64,000 nt of DNA from Chryseosolibacter sp964493505 (GTDB lineage Bacteria > Bacteroidota > Bacteroidia > Cytophagales > Cyclobacteriaceae). The notes under the pieces are model-generated. The model did not search any database, was not told the DNA's origin, and worked only from the letters and a program-made list of their open reading frames with translations. Below, piece after piece: positions 7,523-16,533 of the stretch (its first letter is position 1; every line of letters starts with the position of its first letter). Position numbers and translations under genes: made by a program. The stretch lies in the NCBI GenBank assembly GCA_964493505.1, contig CAZBNP010000002.1, positions 372,001-436,000 of the forward strand. The letters are read 5' to 3'.

Positions 7523-8905
7523 ATGATCGTATCACCATCACTGGCCGAACTAATTGCAAAATACGATGTGCCGACACCCCGGTACACAAGCTACCCGACA
7601 GTGCCTTTCTGGAATACCAGCGATTTCTCAACCGACCAATGGAGGCAGGTGGTACGCCGTACGTTCGATGAGACGAACCAGGACTGTGGCATCAGTCTAT
7701 ATCTTCACCTTCCCTTCTGTGAGAGTCTTTGTACCTACTGCGCCTGTAACAAACGCATAACCAAGAATCACAACGTTGAAATCGGATATATCCAGTCACT
7801 GCTCAAAGAGTGGAACTCATACCTGGATATCTTCGGAGACAAACCGATCATTCGCGAGCTGCACCTCGGTGGAGGAACACCTACTTTCTTCAGTCCCGAA
7901 AACCTGAAATGGATGATGTCGGAACTGCTCGATACAGGTATTGTTCACCGCGATCCCGCCTTCAGTTTTGAGGGGCATCCGAACAACACCACCACCGCGC
8001 ATTTACAAACACTCTATGACGTTGGCTTTCGCCGCGTGAGCTTCGGCGTTCAGGACCTGGATCCCAAAGTTCAAAAGACCATCAATAGAATTCAACCATT
8101 CGAAAATCTCCTGCGCGCAACGCAGGCCAGTCGCGATATCGGTTACGAGTCGATAAGTTTTGACCTCATCTACGGCTTGCCTTTCCAGACCGCGAAAACA
8201 ATCGAACAAACTATTCGTCAAGTACTGTGTCTTCGCCCTGACCGGATCTCATTTTACAGCTATGCGCATGTGCCGTGGGTAAGCCCGGGGCAGCGTGGAT
8301 ACGGAGAGGCGGACCTGCCCACAGACGTGGAAAAAAGAAATCTGTATGAAATCGGTCGCGAGCTGTTCCAGCGACAGGCGTATCATGAGATCGGTATGGA
8401 CCACTTTGCGCTTTCTCACGACGCCCTCTTCAAGGCACAACAATCGGGCAGGCTCCATCGCAACTTTATGGGCTATACGCATACGGAGACCGACTTGCTT
8501 ATAGGACTGGGCACATCCGCGATCAGCGACGCGAAATATGCCTATGCGCAGAATCTCAAGAAAGTCGAATCTTACTCACAGGCGATATCGGACAGCAACC
8601 TGGCCGTTACAAAGGGACATATCATGACTGATGAAGACCTAAGTGCGAGGAACGCAATCCTTCAGGTAGCCTGTCAGCGACGTATCTCGAACGACACGAT
8701 TACGCGCTTTCCCGACACGGAAACGGGAAGGATACTCGCCGAGTTCTGCCGGGAGGGGATCCTGCAAAGGAACGATGGTGGATATACAGTTACTGACACC
8801 GGTCGGGCGTTCATAAGAAATATTTGCGGCACGTTTGACCGTACGCTGAGATCGCAGTCAGTACAGGGAGTGGCGGGTCAACCGGTATTCAGTAAGTCCA
8901 TCTGA
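7523..8905 (+). CDS. hemN: Oxygen-independent coproporphyrinogen III oxidase
   Basis: A 460-residue radical-SAM enzyme that decarboxylates coproporphyrinogen III to protoporphyrinogen IX without oxygen. The N-terminus KYDVPTPRYTSYPT is diagnostic of true HemN rather than HemW. The iron-sulfur ligands are C66, C70 and C73 (CESLCTYC), with the extra Cys75 that HemN also has. ELHLGGGTPTFF and the later FDLIYGLPFQT are family motifs, and the C-terminal HemN domain is complete. Tandem FNR-type boxes immediately upstream fit haem synthesis under low oxygen, which the cbb3 oxidase and cytochromes encoded nearby require. Confidence 0.95.
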   Translation: MIVSPSLAELIAKYDVPTPRYTSYPTVPFWNTSDFSTDQWRQVVRRTFDETNQDCGISLYLHLPFCESLCTYCACNKRITKNHNVEIGYIQSLLKEWNSYLDIFGDKPIIRELHLGGGTPTFFSPENLKWMMSELLDTGIVHRDPAFSFEGHPNNTTTAHLQTLYDVGFRRVSFGVQDLDPKVQKTINRIQPFENLLRATQASRDIGYESISFDLIYGLPFQTAKTIEQTIRQVLCLRPDRISFYSYAHVPWVSPGQRGYGEADLPTDVEKRNLYEIGRELFQRQAYHEIGMDHFALSHDALFKAQQSGRLHRNFMGYTHTETDLLIGLGTSAISDAKYAYAQNLKKVESYSQAISDSNLAVTKGHIMTDEDLSARNAILQVACQRRISNDTITRFPDTETGRILAEFCREGILQRNDGGYTVTDTGRAFIRNICGTFDRTLRSQSVQGVAGQPVFSKSI

Positions 8906-9025
8906 TGGCACGCTTTTATTACGGCCTTCGCACCGCTGAAAGTGTGTAGGGAGAGTCAGCGTATTACCAATTGTTATATCGAATTCCTGAATAGTAAGGA
9001 TCACAACAAATGTCATATCAAGCGG

Positions 9026-9091
9026 CGATGCAGATCATCATCACTCTATGACCAGAATCATAAAAGCAAGGGAGATCGGGTAATAGCTTAG
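9026..9091 (+). promoter_or_regulatory. FNR-type box and -7 element of the nos operon
   Basis: A strict box TGACCAGAATCA (9049-9060) is followed after 23 bp by TAGCTTAG (9084-9091), one mismatch from TAnnTTTG. A degenerate distal copy, CGATGCAGATCA, lies at 9026-9037, 23 bp upstream. The predicted transcription start is at about 9096, leaving a leader of roughly 42 nt before the cytochrome gene. The rest of the 8906-9131 gap shows nothing else recognisable. Confidence 0.65.
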
Positions 9092-9137
9092 CATCCAAAA
9101 GAACGGCCCAAATACAGCAACCAAAAAAACCGTGAAT

Positions 9138-9602
9138 ATGAAAAAGTTACTTTCCATCGCATTTATCGTCACACTCTTCGCGTCGTGTGCGCCCGACAGA
9201 CCCGCAGGAGGCGAGGGTTCCAGTCGTGGCCTTGAAAATGCCGTATCCGCAAATACCAATGAGGGCAAAGGCATCGGTGAAGTCAAGAACGTCACGCTGA
9301 ATACACCACTGGACCAGGAACGTGTAGCGCGTGGAAAGGCGATTTTTGAAATGAAATGCAGCGCCTGCCACAAACTCACGGATCAACGCGTTGTCGGTCC
9401 GGGCTGGGCTGGTCTCACCAAACTCAGGAAACCGGAATGGATCATGAATATGATCACAAATGTGGATGTCATGCTCGACCAGGATCCTGAAGCGCAGAAA
9501 TTGCTCGAGCTCTGTCTCGTACGGATGCCAAACCAGAATGTCAGTATCGGAGATGCCCGCGACATTCTCGAGTTCATGCGCCATAACGATGGCGAAGAAT
9601 AG
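9138..9602 (+). CDS. Lipoprotein c-type cytochrome, first gene of the nos operon
   Basis: A 154-residue exported monohaem cytochrome c. The lipobox LFASC places the lipidated Cys at residue 17, followed by a Gly/Ser-rich linker. The haem site is CSACH (C74, C77, H78), and a Met in the later VRMPNQNVS is the likely second ligand. A GTG six bases upstream is in frame, but ATG 9138 gives the cleaner signal peptide. It lies 29 bp before nosZ. Cytochromes at this position in clade II nos clusters are thought to pass electrons to NosZ; that role is inferred from context. Confidence 0.85.
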   Translation: MKKLLSIAFIVTLFASCAPDRPAGGEGSSRGLENAVSANTNEGKGIGEVKNVTLNTPLDQERVARGKAIFEMKCSACHKLTDQRVVGPGWAGLTKLRKPEWIMNMITNVDVMLDQDPEAQKLLELCLVRMPNQNVSIGDARDILEFMRHNDGEE

Positions 9603-9631
9603 AAGGAAACCTCACTTAACAAAACAAGAAT

Positions 9632-11611
9632 ATGAATCTGAATAATTCGATCTTAGGGGTGGCTTTGCTCGCCATATTCACCCTTCAAAGCTGCAAACCG
9701 CAAGGCCCGCAAAGTGGGGCATCCGGCGATGCCGCCGCCAGAGTGTATGTCGCCCCCGGGCAATACGATGAGTTTTACAACATCGTCTCCGGGGGATTCA
9801 ACGGACAATTGAGTGTGTACGGGTTACCCTCCGGTCGTCTGATGAAGATCCTTCCGGTCTTTTCAGTACACCCTGAAAATGGTTATGGGTACAGCGAAGA
9901 GACCAAGCCTATGCTCAACACCTCTCATGGCTTCGTACCCTGGGATGATCTCCACCACGTTGCGATCTCGACTACCAACGGTGAACACGACGGACGCTGG
10001 GTCTTCGCCAACGGAAACAACACTCCCCGCGTAGCGCGTGTCAGTCTCTCAACCTATAAGACCGAAGAAATCCTGGAAATACCGAACAGCGGCGGTAACC
10101 ATTCCTCTCCTTTCATTACTGAAAATACAGAATACGTCATTGCGGGAACTCGGTTCAGTATTCCGATGAACAACCAGGACGTAGCGATCGACTCATACAA
10201 GGAAAATTTTAAAGGATCGATCAGCTTTATCAAGGTAGATCCTGAATCCGGTCGTATGAGCATCGGCTTCCAGCTGCGCACGCCGGGCTTTAACTTCGAC
10301 CTTAGCCGCGGTGGAAAAGGGTCTTCGCGCGACTGGTTCTTCTTCTCAACGTATAACACCGAATTGGCCCACACACTGCTGGAGGTGAACGCGTCTCAAC
10401 GCGACAAGGATTTCATTATGGCCATCAACTGGAAAAAAGCCGAGGAGTATGCCGCGCAGGGAAAAGGAATAATCGAACGTTCAGATTATGCACACAATGT
10501 CTATAGCCACGATACACACTCGGCAACTTCAACGATCCTGAACGAAGTCAGAGTACTTGATATCACGGAGTTCCCCGACATCGCCTATTTCATTCCCTGC
10601 CCTAAGTCGCCTCACGGAACGGATGTCGATCCTACCGGTGAATACATCGTCGGCAGTGGAAAGCTCGCGGCTACAATGCCCGTGTTCTCCTTCACGAAAA
10701 TACAGGCCGCGATCGCCAACAAAGATTACGAAGGTGACTTCGAGGGAATCCCGGTGTTGAAGTATGAGTCTGTATTGCACGGCGAAGTTCAAAAGCCAGG
10801 ACTGGGTCCGCTGCACACCGAATTCGATGGAAAAGGAAACGCCTATACTTCGATGTTCGTCTCATCGGAAATCGTAAAGTGGAATATAGAGACCCTGGAA
10901 ATCCTAGACCGCGTACCGACATACTATTCAATCGGCCACTTGAGCGTTATGGGTGGACCCACGAAAAAACCTCACGGCAAATACATGGTCGCATACAATA
11001 AAATCACTAAAGACCGCTATCTGCCAACCGGCCCCGAACTGGCGCATTCAGCCCAGCTTTACGATATATCCGGCGACAAGATGAAGCTACTGCTCGACTT
11101 CCCTACGGTGGGTGAGCCTCACTATGCGGAAGCGATCCCGGCGAGTATGATCATGGACCAGTCGGTGAAGTTCTATGAGCTCGAAAAAAATCAGCACCCG
11201 TACGCAGCGAAAGGTGAACACCAGACAAAGGTAGAGCGCAAGGGCAAGGAAGTTCACGTTTGGATGACCTCGATCCGCTCTCACCTCACTCCCGACAACA
11301 TTGAAGGTGTTCAGGTAGGCGACGATGTGTACTTCCACCTGACCAACCTCGAACAGGACTGGGATGTTCCGCACGGTTTCGCAATCAAAGGAGCCAACAA
11401 TGCCGAAATACTGGTGATGCCCGGCGAGACGCAAACCCTGAAATGGACTGCTACCAAACCCGGTGTTGTCCCCTACTATTGTACAGACTTCTGTTCTGCT
11501 CTGCACCAGGAAATGTCCGGATACATCCGGGTGTCTCCCGCGGGCAGTAAGACTCCTATCCGATACGGTACCGGCGAACTCATTGATCCCGCAAGCAGTG
11601 GTGGGAACTAA
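9632..11611 (+). CDS. nosZ: Nitrous oxide reductase, clade II (Sec-dependent lipoprotein type)
   Basis: A 659-residue enzyme that reduces N2O to N2. The signal sequence ends in LQSC (Cys21), so it is a Sec-exported lipoprotein and not a Tat substrate; this marks clade II. The seven-bladed propeller carries the CuZ histidine contexts DLHHVAIS, GGNHSS, YSHDTHSAT, KSPHGTD, GPLHTEFDG and GEPHYAE. The C-terminal cupredoxin domain has the CuA site C-x3-C-x3-H-x2-M in CTDFCSALHQEMSGYI. The full nos accessory set follows on the same strand. No nitrite or nitric oxide reductase gene is in the window, so only N2O reduction can be stated. Confidence 0.97.
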   Translation: MNLNNSILGVALLAIFTLQSCKPQGPQSGASGDAAARVYVAPGQYDEFYNIVSGGFNGQLSVYGLPSGRLMKILPVFSVHPENGYGYSEETKPMLNTSHGFVPWDDLHHVAISTTNGEHDGRWVFANGNNTPRVARVSLSTYKTEEILEIPNSGGNHSSPFITENTEYVIAGTRFSIPMNNQDVAIDSYKENFKGSISFIKVDPESGRMSIGFQLRTPGFNFDLSRGGKGSSRDWFFFSTYNTELAHTLLEVNASQRDKDFIMAINWKKAEEYAAQGKGIIERSDYAHNVYSHDTHSATSTILNEVRVLDITEFPDIAYFIPCPKSPHGTDVDPTGEYIVGSGKLAATMPVFSFTKIQAAIANKDYEGDFEGIPVLKYESVLHGEVQKPGLGPLHTEFDGKGNAYTSMFVSSEIVKWNIETLEILDRVPTYYSIGHLSVMGGPTKKPHGKYMVAYNKITKDRYLPTGPELAHSAQLYDISGDKMKLLLDFPTVGEPHYAEAIPASMIMDQSVKFYELEKNQHPYAAKGEHQTKVERKGKEVHVWMTSIRSHLTPDNIEGVQVGDDVYFHLTNLEQDWDVPHGFAIKGANNAEILVMPGETQTLKWTATKPGVVPYYCTDFCSALHQEMSGYIRVSPAGSKTPIRYGTGELIDPASSGGN

Positions 11612-11642
11612 CACATATTCACAGTTTACAGGTTGAATGATA

Positions 11643-11676
11643 CCCGTTCCCTTGCCTTCAGGGCTTTGGGAACGGG
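11643..11676 (+). promoter_or_regulatory. Stable stem-loop between nosZ and the accessory genes
   Basis: A perfect 9-bp stem CCCGTTCCC / GGGAACGGG encloses a 16-nt loop that can form a further small GCC/GGC stem. No T-run follows, so this is unlikely to be a complete intrinsic terminator. Its place directly after nosZ suggests a transcript-processing or 3'-stabilising element that raises NosZ over the accessory proteins. Confidence 0.5.
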
Positions 11677-11698
11677 ACATTCTCAATGAATAACTAAA

Positions 11699-12280
11699 AT
11701 GAAAAAACTCCAGCCAGTATCGAGAATTGCGATTGCTATCTCCGCCGTGTTGATGGTCTCCGCATACTTCCTGCCACTATGGCGTATCCTGATGTGGGCA
11801 CCACAATATCCGGAGGGGCTGGGAATGAAGATCTGGATAAACAATATCACGGGAGATGTGAAGATCATCAGTGCGCTGAATCACTATATCGGAATGCGGC
11901 ATATTGAAGTGGGTATGTTCCCGGAGTTCGCGTATATGATCTATATTCTTGCGTTCGTGATAGCTGTTGGCCTGCTCACCGCGATTACTAACAAGCGGGC
12001 TATGCTTATCTTCTACGCAGTGCTTATCGTCGCGTGTGGAATTGCAGCACTCGTAGATTTCTACCTGTGGGGATATGACTACGGACACAACCTCGATCCG
12101 AATGCCCCGATTATTGTCCCCGGCATGGCGTATCAGCCTCCGGTGATAGGAACTAAACAACTTCTTAACTTCACGGCGTTCTCCGGGCCGGATATCGGAG
12201 GCTGGATCTTTCTGGCTGTCGGTATTCTCGCCGCAGGCGCACTGGTATATGAAATTGTAATATCAAGAAAAACAAGATGA
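11699..12280 (+). CDS. nos-cluster integral membrane protein (NosB-like position)
   Basis: A 193-residue protein with four predicted membrane helices (about residues 9-28, 75-96, 99-123 and 160-186). Between helices 1 and 2 is a loop of about 45 residues that includes an ALNHYIGMRHIEVGMFPEF stretch; its His and Met residues could bind copper. Clade II clusters usually carry a membrane protein of this size between nosZ and nosD (called nosB in Wolinella), which is the basis for the call; I do not know its biochemical role. Its last four bases overlap nosL (ATGA), so translation is coupled. Confidence 0.7.
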   Translation: MKKLQPVSRIAIAISAVLMVSAYFLPLWRILMWAPQYPEGLGMKIWINNITGDVKIISALNHYIGMRHIEVGMFPEFAYMIYILAFVIAVGLLTAITNKRAMLIFYAVLIVACGIAALVDFYLWGYDYGHNLDPNAPIIVPGMAYQPPVIGTKQLLNFTAFSGPDIGGWIFLAVGILAAGALVYEIVISRKTR

Positions 12281-12708
12281 GACTTTTAATCTTTATCAGC
12301 GCGGCGATCATCGCGGCATCGTGTAGCACCGACCCTGAACCATTAAACTATGGGCAGGACGCCTGTCACACCTGTAAGATGACACTGATGGATAAAAAAT
12401 TCGGCGCGGAACTTGTCACCAAAAAAGGCAAGGTGTTCAAGTTTGACGATGTGAACTGCATGCTTACCTACTACAATTCAAGCGAAATAAAACCGGAAGA
12501 ATTCGCCCACAGGCTGGTAGTCGATTTTTCAACACCCGCCGAACTCGTTGACGCCTCCAATGCCTTCTATCTGAAATCACCGGAAATTAAAAGTCCTATG
12601 GCAAGCCAGGTTGCCGCCTTTGCTTCCAAAGTGAAAATGGACGAAATGAGAAAAAACCAAACCGGTATATACCTGGTGTGGGGTGAACTGGTGACTGAAT
12701 TCAAGTAA
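12277..12708 (+). CDS. nosL: Copper chaperone lipoprotein NosL
   Basis: A 143-residue lipoprotein (lipobox AASC, Cys16). The motif ACHTCKMTLMDKKFGAEL contains the conserved C-x2-C-x-M copper-binding element of NosL, followed by GKVFKFDDVNCML. NosL delivers Cu(I) for assembly of the CuZ centre of NosZ. The gene overlaps its upstream neighbour by 4 bp and nosD by 1 bp, so the set is tightly coupled. Confidence 0.92.
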   Translation: MRLLIFISAAIIAASCSTDPEPLNYGQDACHTCKMTLMDKKFGAELVTKKGKVFKFDDVNCMLTYYNSSEIKPEEFAHRLVVDFSTPAELVDASNAFYLKSPEIKSPMASQVAAFASKVKMDEMRKNQTGIYLVWGELVTEFK

Positions 12709-13946
12709 TGACCAAAAACCTGATTCTTCTTATTTTATGTATCCTCCCTGCCCTGGTCACCGCCAAAACCATCACCGTGAATCAGAACGGGAAGTTCCCC
12801 ACGCTGACCTCTGCTATTGCAATCGCAGCGGATGGAGACACAATACTCGTTAATCCGGGCGTCTACAAGGAAGGGAATATAGCCATCACCAAACAGATCG
12901 CTGTGATCGGTATCGACTATCCTGTTTTTGACGGTGAAGAAAAATATGAGATTTTCACTATCACTACCAGCGGCGTCGTTATCTCAGGCTTGCATCTCCT
13001 CAATACCGGCACCGCCAGCATAGTCGACATCGCCGCGATCGGTGTCAGCGACGTAAAAAATATCACTATTCAAAACAATCGCTTTACCGACTGTTTCTTT
13101 GGAATACATTTTTCCAATGTTTCAGGATCCGTCATTGAAAATAATCATCTGCAAGCCAGCGCTACCGCTGAATACGAAATCGGAAACGGCATTCACCTCT
13201 GGAAATGCACCGGCGTTGTAATTCGCAACAATGAAGTGAGAGGGCACCGTGACGGTATCTATTTCGAGTTTGTGACCAATTCAATGATCACCGGGAACGT
13301 CAGTGAAGGCAACATCCGGTACGGCCTTCACTTTATGTTTTCGCACAACAATGAGTACCGGCACAATGCCTTCATTGGAAACGGTGCCGGTGTAGCCGTC
13401 ATGTACACAAAACACGTGAAGATGTATTACAACACCTTCCAGGAAAACTGGGGCGGTGCTTCCTACGGTCTGCTATTGAAAGACATCCAGGACAGCGAGG
13501 TTGTCGGCAATAAATTCATTGAAAACACGATTGCCATCCACATGGAAGGCGTAAGCCGGACACAATTCATAAACAATGACTATATCCGAAACGGATACGC
13601 TATCAGGCTTCAAGCCAGCTGCGATGACAACGTGATCAGCCATAACAACTTTTCCTCGAATACTTTCGATCTCTCGACCAACGGCACGATGGTACTGAAC
13701 ACAATAGACAACAACTATTGGGATCGTTATGAAGGATACGATCTTGACCGCGACGGGATCGGCGACGTACCTTACCGGCCTGTAAACATTTATTCAATGA
13801 TTGTCGAACGCATACCGGCGGCAGTATTGCTATGGCGCAGTTTCCTGGTGCTGTTAATGGACCGCGCGGAAAAAGTCATACCCGTCGTGACTCCCGAAAA
13901 TCTCAAAGACAATAGTCCATCAATGAAAGCTTATGATCGCACTTGA
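12708..13946 (+). CDS. nosD: Periplasmic copper-site maturation protein NosD
   Basis: A 412-residue secreted right-handed beta-helix protein. A short signal peptide is followed by a long array of parallel-beta-helix turns (repeated N-x-F / I-x-N-N patterns such as NNRFTDCFFGIHF and NNDYIRNGYAIRLQ). The C-terminal region has DNNYWDRYEGYDLDRDGIGD, the conserved NosD end, and a hydrophobic stretch. NosD works with the NosFY transporter in building the CuZ site. It ends 14 bp inside nosF. Confidence 0.93.
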   Translation: MTKNLILLILCILPALVTAKTITVNQNGKFPTLTSAIAIAADGDTILVNPGVYKEGNIAITKQIAVIGIDYPVFDGEEKYEIFTITTSGVVISGLHLLNTGTASIVDIAAIGVSDVKNITIQNNRFTDCFFGIHFSNVSGSVIENNHLQASATAEYEIGNGIHLWKCTGVVIRNNEVRGHRDGIYFEFVTNSMITGNVSEGNIRYGLHFMFSHNNEYRHNAFIGNGAGVAVMYTKHVKMYYNTFQENWGGASYGLLLKDIQDSEVVGNKFIENTIAIHMEGVSRTQFINNDYIRNGYAIRLQASCDDNVISHNNFSSNTFDLSTNGTMVLNTIDNNYWDRYEGYDLDRDGIGDVPYRPVNIYSMIVERIPAAVLLWRSFLVLLMDRAEKVIPVVTPENLKDNSPSMKAYDRT

Positions 13947-14658
13947 AAAGGTAAGTAAAAACTTTGGGAGCCTCCGGGCGCTGGATCATGTAGATATCCA
14001 TTATGATGCCGGGAAGTCGTATGCGCTCATCGGTCCCAACGGATCGGGCAAAACGACTATGATCAAGTCTATCCTGGGAATGGTTATTCCCACGTCCGGA
14101 ACAATCCGCGTGGAAGGAGATTCGATCAAAAACGAATGGCGGTATCGCGAAAAGATCGGATACATGCCCCAGATCGGGCACTTTCCTCAAAATATGACGA
14201 TTGGCCAGGTTATGGATATGATGAAAAACATCCGACACCAGGCCGTTGAGCTGGACGAAGAACTGGTGGAGGCATTCGGGCTTCGCGCCATCTACGGTAA
14301 ACGCATGCATGCCATGTCCGGGGGTACCCGTCAGAAAGTCAGCGCCGCGCTGGCATTTCTCTTCCGTCCTTCGGTGTTTATCCTCGATGAACCAACGGCA
14401 GGGCTGGACCCCGTTTCGGTCGAGGTTTTGAAAGACAAGATCAGGAAGGAACAAACATCGGGTAAGCTGTTTATCATCAGCTCCCATATCCTCAGCGATC
14501 TCGAAGAGCTCTCCTCCGACGTTGTCTATATATTTGAAGGCAAGGTACAATACCACGACTCGATAGAGACGCTGAAAACACAGACCGGTGAAACGCGTCT
14601 GTCAAAGGCTATCGCAAGCCTGATCCTGAAAAATAATCTTAAGGTTAGCCAACACTGA
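13933..14658 (+). CDS. nosF: NosF ABC transporter ATP-binding subunit
   Basis: A 241-residue ATPase. Walker A is GPNGSGKTT, the Q-loop YMPQIGHFPQNMT is of the NosF type, the signature is MSGGTRQKVSAAL and Walker B is FILDEPTAGLDP, followed by the H-loop ISSHILSDLEEL. It energises the NosFYD complex for CuZ maturation (probably sulfur-species export). It overlaps nosD by 14 bp and nosY by 1 bp. Confidence 0.95.
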   Translation: MIALEKVSKNFGSLRALDHVDIHYDAGKSYALIGPNGSGKTTMIKSILGMVIPTSGTIRVEGDSIKNEWRYREKIGYMPQIGHFPQNMTIGQVMDMMKNIRHQAVELDEELVEAFGLRAIYGKRMHAMSGGTRQKVSAALAFLFRPSVFILDEPTAGLDPVSVEVLKDKIRKEQTSGKLFIISSHILSDLEELSSDVVYIFEGKVQYHDSIETLKTQTGETRLSKAIASLILKNNLKVSQH

Positions 14659-15425
14659 TGAACCGAATTATCAAGTACATATTCTATGACCTCCTGAGGA
14701 CTCGCTTCATCCTCCTCTATGCCGCTCTTCTGCTGATCAGTACCCTTGTACTGTTTCAGTTCGACAGCGATCCCGGCAAGATCATTCTGAGTCTTCTCAA
14801 TATCGTGTTGATGGTTGTGCCTTTGGTGAGTATCGTCTTCACGACCATTCACTTTTTCAATTCATACGAATTTATCGAGCTCATGCTCGCACAGCCGATC
14901 AACAGGCGGATAATTTTCCTGAGTGAGTTTATCGCGCTGGCACTTTCGCTCTGCCTGGCATACCTGATTGGAGTAGGATTACCCATTGTACTCTACGGCG
15001 CCTTTTCCAGCGGAATCGCATTGCTTTTTTCCGGTCTGATGCTAACCCTGGTCTTTGTCGCACTGGCCTTTCTGGCCTCCGTGCTCACGCGCGACAAAGC
15101 CAAGGCTATTGGACTGGCGCTGCTGTTCTGGTTTTATTTTTCGCTTATTTATGACGGAGTGCTGTTATGGATAATTTTCACCTTCAGCGACTATCCGCTG
15201 GAAAAGGTTACTCTCGCCCTGGTGGCCCTGAACCCGGTAGACCTGGCCCGGATCGTCATGCTGCTGAAACTCGATATCTCGGCGCTAATGGGATACACAG
15301 GCGCCTTTTACAAGAATTTCTTTGGAAGCTCCCTCGGGATCGCTTTCTCCACCGCGATTCTTGTCATCTGGGTTGTACTTCCTCTGGGTATTGCTGTGAG
15401 GATCTTTTCGAAAAAGGATCTGTAG
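14658..15425 (+). CDS. nosY: NosY ABC transporter permease
   Basis: A 255-residue membrane protein with six predicted helices, matching NosY permeases in size. FNSYEFIELMLAQPINRR on the cytoplasmic side is the conserved coupling segment, and LNPVDLARI near the end is typical of NosY. It partners NosF and NosD. It is the last gene of the operon; beyond it the sequence turns into degraded mobile-element remnants. Confidence 0.92.
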   Translation: MNRIIKYIFYDLLRTRFILLYAALLLISTLVLFQFDSDPGKIILSLLNIVLMVVPLVSIVFTTIHFFNSYEFIELMLAQPINRRIIFLSEFIALALSLCLAYLIGVGLPIVLYGAFSSGIALLFSGLMLTLVFVALAFLASVLTRDKAKAIGLALLFWFYFSLIYDGVLLWIIFTFSDYPLEKVTLALVALNPVDLARIVMLLKLDISALMGYTGAFYKNFFGSSLGIAFSTAILVIWVVLPLGIAVRIFSKKDL

Positions 15426-15469
15426 GAGTAGGACTGACTGGCCGCCAGACCTGTGACGCCTCTGCTCAA

Positions 15470-15812
15470 GCCATTCTCGGCGATAGCGAACAGCTTATCG
15501 AATATTGGCTTCCTCAGGTACACGGGTAGCTTGTCCATCCCCGACATGTTCTTCAACACGCCTACGTGCCGAAGCACTTCCAAGTATTCATAGAATACTT
15601 TGCCTGTATTCCGGTCGCATAAGCAGATGTCGTGCAGGTATTGTCTTGTGGGTTCGCTGTCGGGCATGCGGAACCCATCCATCAGCGCGATGATATAAAT
15701 TTCGCTGATATCACTTCTCCATTCTCCGCGTTTCCCTTTGGGCGTCTGGTCAGCAACAAGTTTGCTTCCGGAGTAAACTCTTTTGAAAAAATCGTCCGGA
15801 AAATAGGGGCTA
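15470..15812 (-). pseudogene. Remnant of a PD-(D/E)XK nuclease family transposase (Rpn-like)
   Basis: On the minus strand one frame reads SPYFPDDFFKRVY, then GEWRSDISEIYIIALMDGF, DSEPTRQYLHDICLCD and VFYEYLE, the well-known interior of Bacteroidota Rpn/PD-(D/E)XK transposases. It then jumps to VLKNMSGMDKLPVYLRKP, which in intact copies lies about 30 residues later, so an internal deletion has occurred. The N-terminal third is absent or out of frame and the C-terminus runs into unrelated sequence at the end of nosY. It is a decayed fragment and not a gene. There are no flanking inverted repeats that I can see. Confidence 0.75.
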
Positions 15813-15892
15813 AGACACCGTCTTTGTTCAACTCGCGGATAAAGGACTGCTCAACCAGTTTCTCGATTGGGCTCGCATTATTTTAACGTCTC

Positions 15893-16222
15893 TTACTCAA
15901 AACTTAGCTCGATCTTCAGACTATCCTTCTTTTCAATAAATTGAGAGTAATCAAGAGGCCCTGTAACATAAGTTTGAAGAAGGCTATCACAATCAACCTT
16001 ATCACAATCGATATTCTCAATGTTAAAATTCTTACTGATAAACCAATAATTGTTCTTCTCTTCTTCTATTCGATGTGTTTTTACTATTACCCATTCCTCA
16101 TTTGACTTAGCTGTCTCAACGTATTCGGTATATTTCCTGCCACGATCCATATGTCTTGCATAAGTAGGAACAACAAAAATACCTCCATGACATGCTCCCG
16201 CATCTTTACCAGTACAATACAC
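15893..16222 (-). CDS. Small hypothetical protein after an RHS remnant
   Basis: A 109-residue frame (GTG start) with base composition clearly more AT-rich than its surroundings, which suggests recent transfer. The protein is hydrophilic with a pair of CD motifs (IDCDKVDCDSL) and VIVKTHRIEEEKNNYWFISK near the middle. It follows the C-terminal RHS core remnant in the same direction, the position where toxin tips and immunity proteins are found; it could be an orphan immunity gene, but no family is recognised. The frame stays open about ten codons upstream of the GTG, so it may itself be a fragment of a larger fused product. Confidence 0.4.
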   Translation of the reverse strand: MYCTGKDAGACHGGIFVVPTYARHMDRGRKYTEYVETAKSNEEWVIVKTHRIEEEKNNYWFISKNFNIENIDCDKVDCDSLLQTYVTGPLDYSQFIEKKDSLKIELSFE

Positions 16223-16407
16223 AACAATTCGATCTTCTTTCTTATCTCCCTCTAATAAAGAAAGGTTGTTCTTCCTATGACAGGATCGTATTCTCTAAGC
16301 TCAAAATGACTCCACCCCGTCTCTAAGTCTCTTTCACTAAACTGTCCCTGATACCCAAAACGGTAAACACTCGTGTCTGCCTTCTGCTCCCTGATCACAT
16401 CACCCCA

Positions 16408-16433
16408 CCCGTCTACGCCGAGGCTTCGACGGG
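16408..16433. repeat. Palindromic element inserted in the RHS remnant (1)
   Basis: CCCGTC and GACGGG form the outer arms and GCC-GA-GGC an inner stem. In the minus-strand frame it interrupts the passage between TDYGV and WGDVIREQK, so it looks like an insertion of a small REP-like element into coding sequence. Confidence 0.45.
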
Positions 16434-16533
16434 CGAGGCACTCCATAGTCGGTGGCCTGCACCAGCAGGTTCCTTGTATGCATGATCTTCAGATCATCAA
16501 ACCACACGCTGACATTCTCACTCTCGTTGCTTA

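Noticed and set aside
13903..14556. 217-codon minus-strand frame across nosF
   Set aside because: It is antisense to intact nosF with all ABC motifs; no protein family resemblance.
15167..15529. Plus-strand frame running from nosY into the transposase remnant
   Set aside because: It is a shifted frame of nosY continuing into a pseudogene; composition and content do not look like protein.
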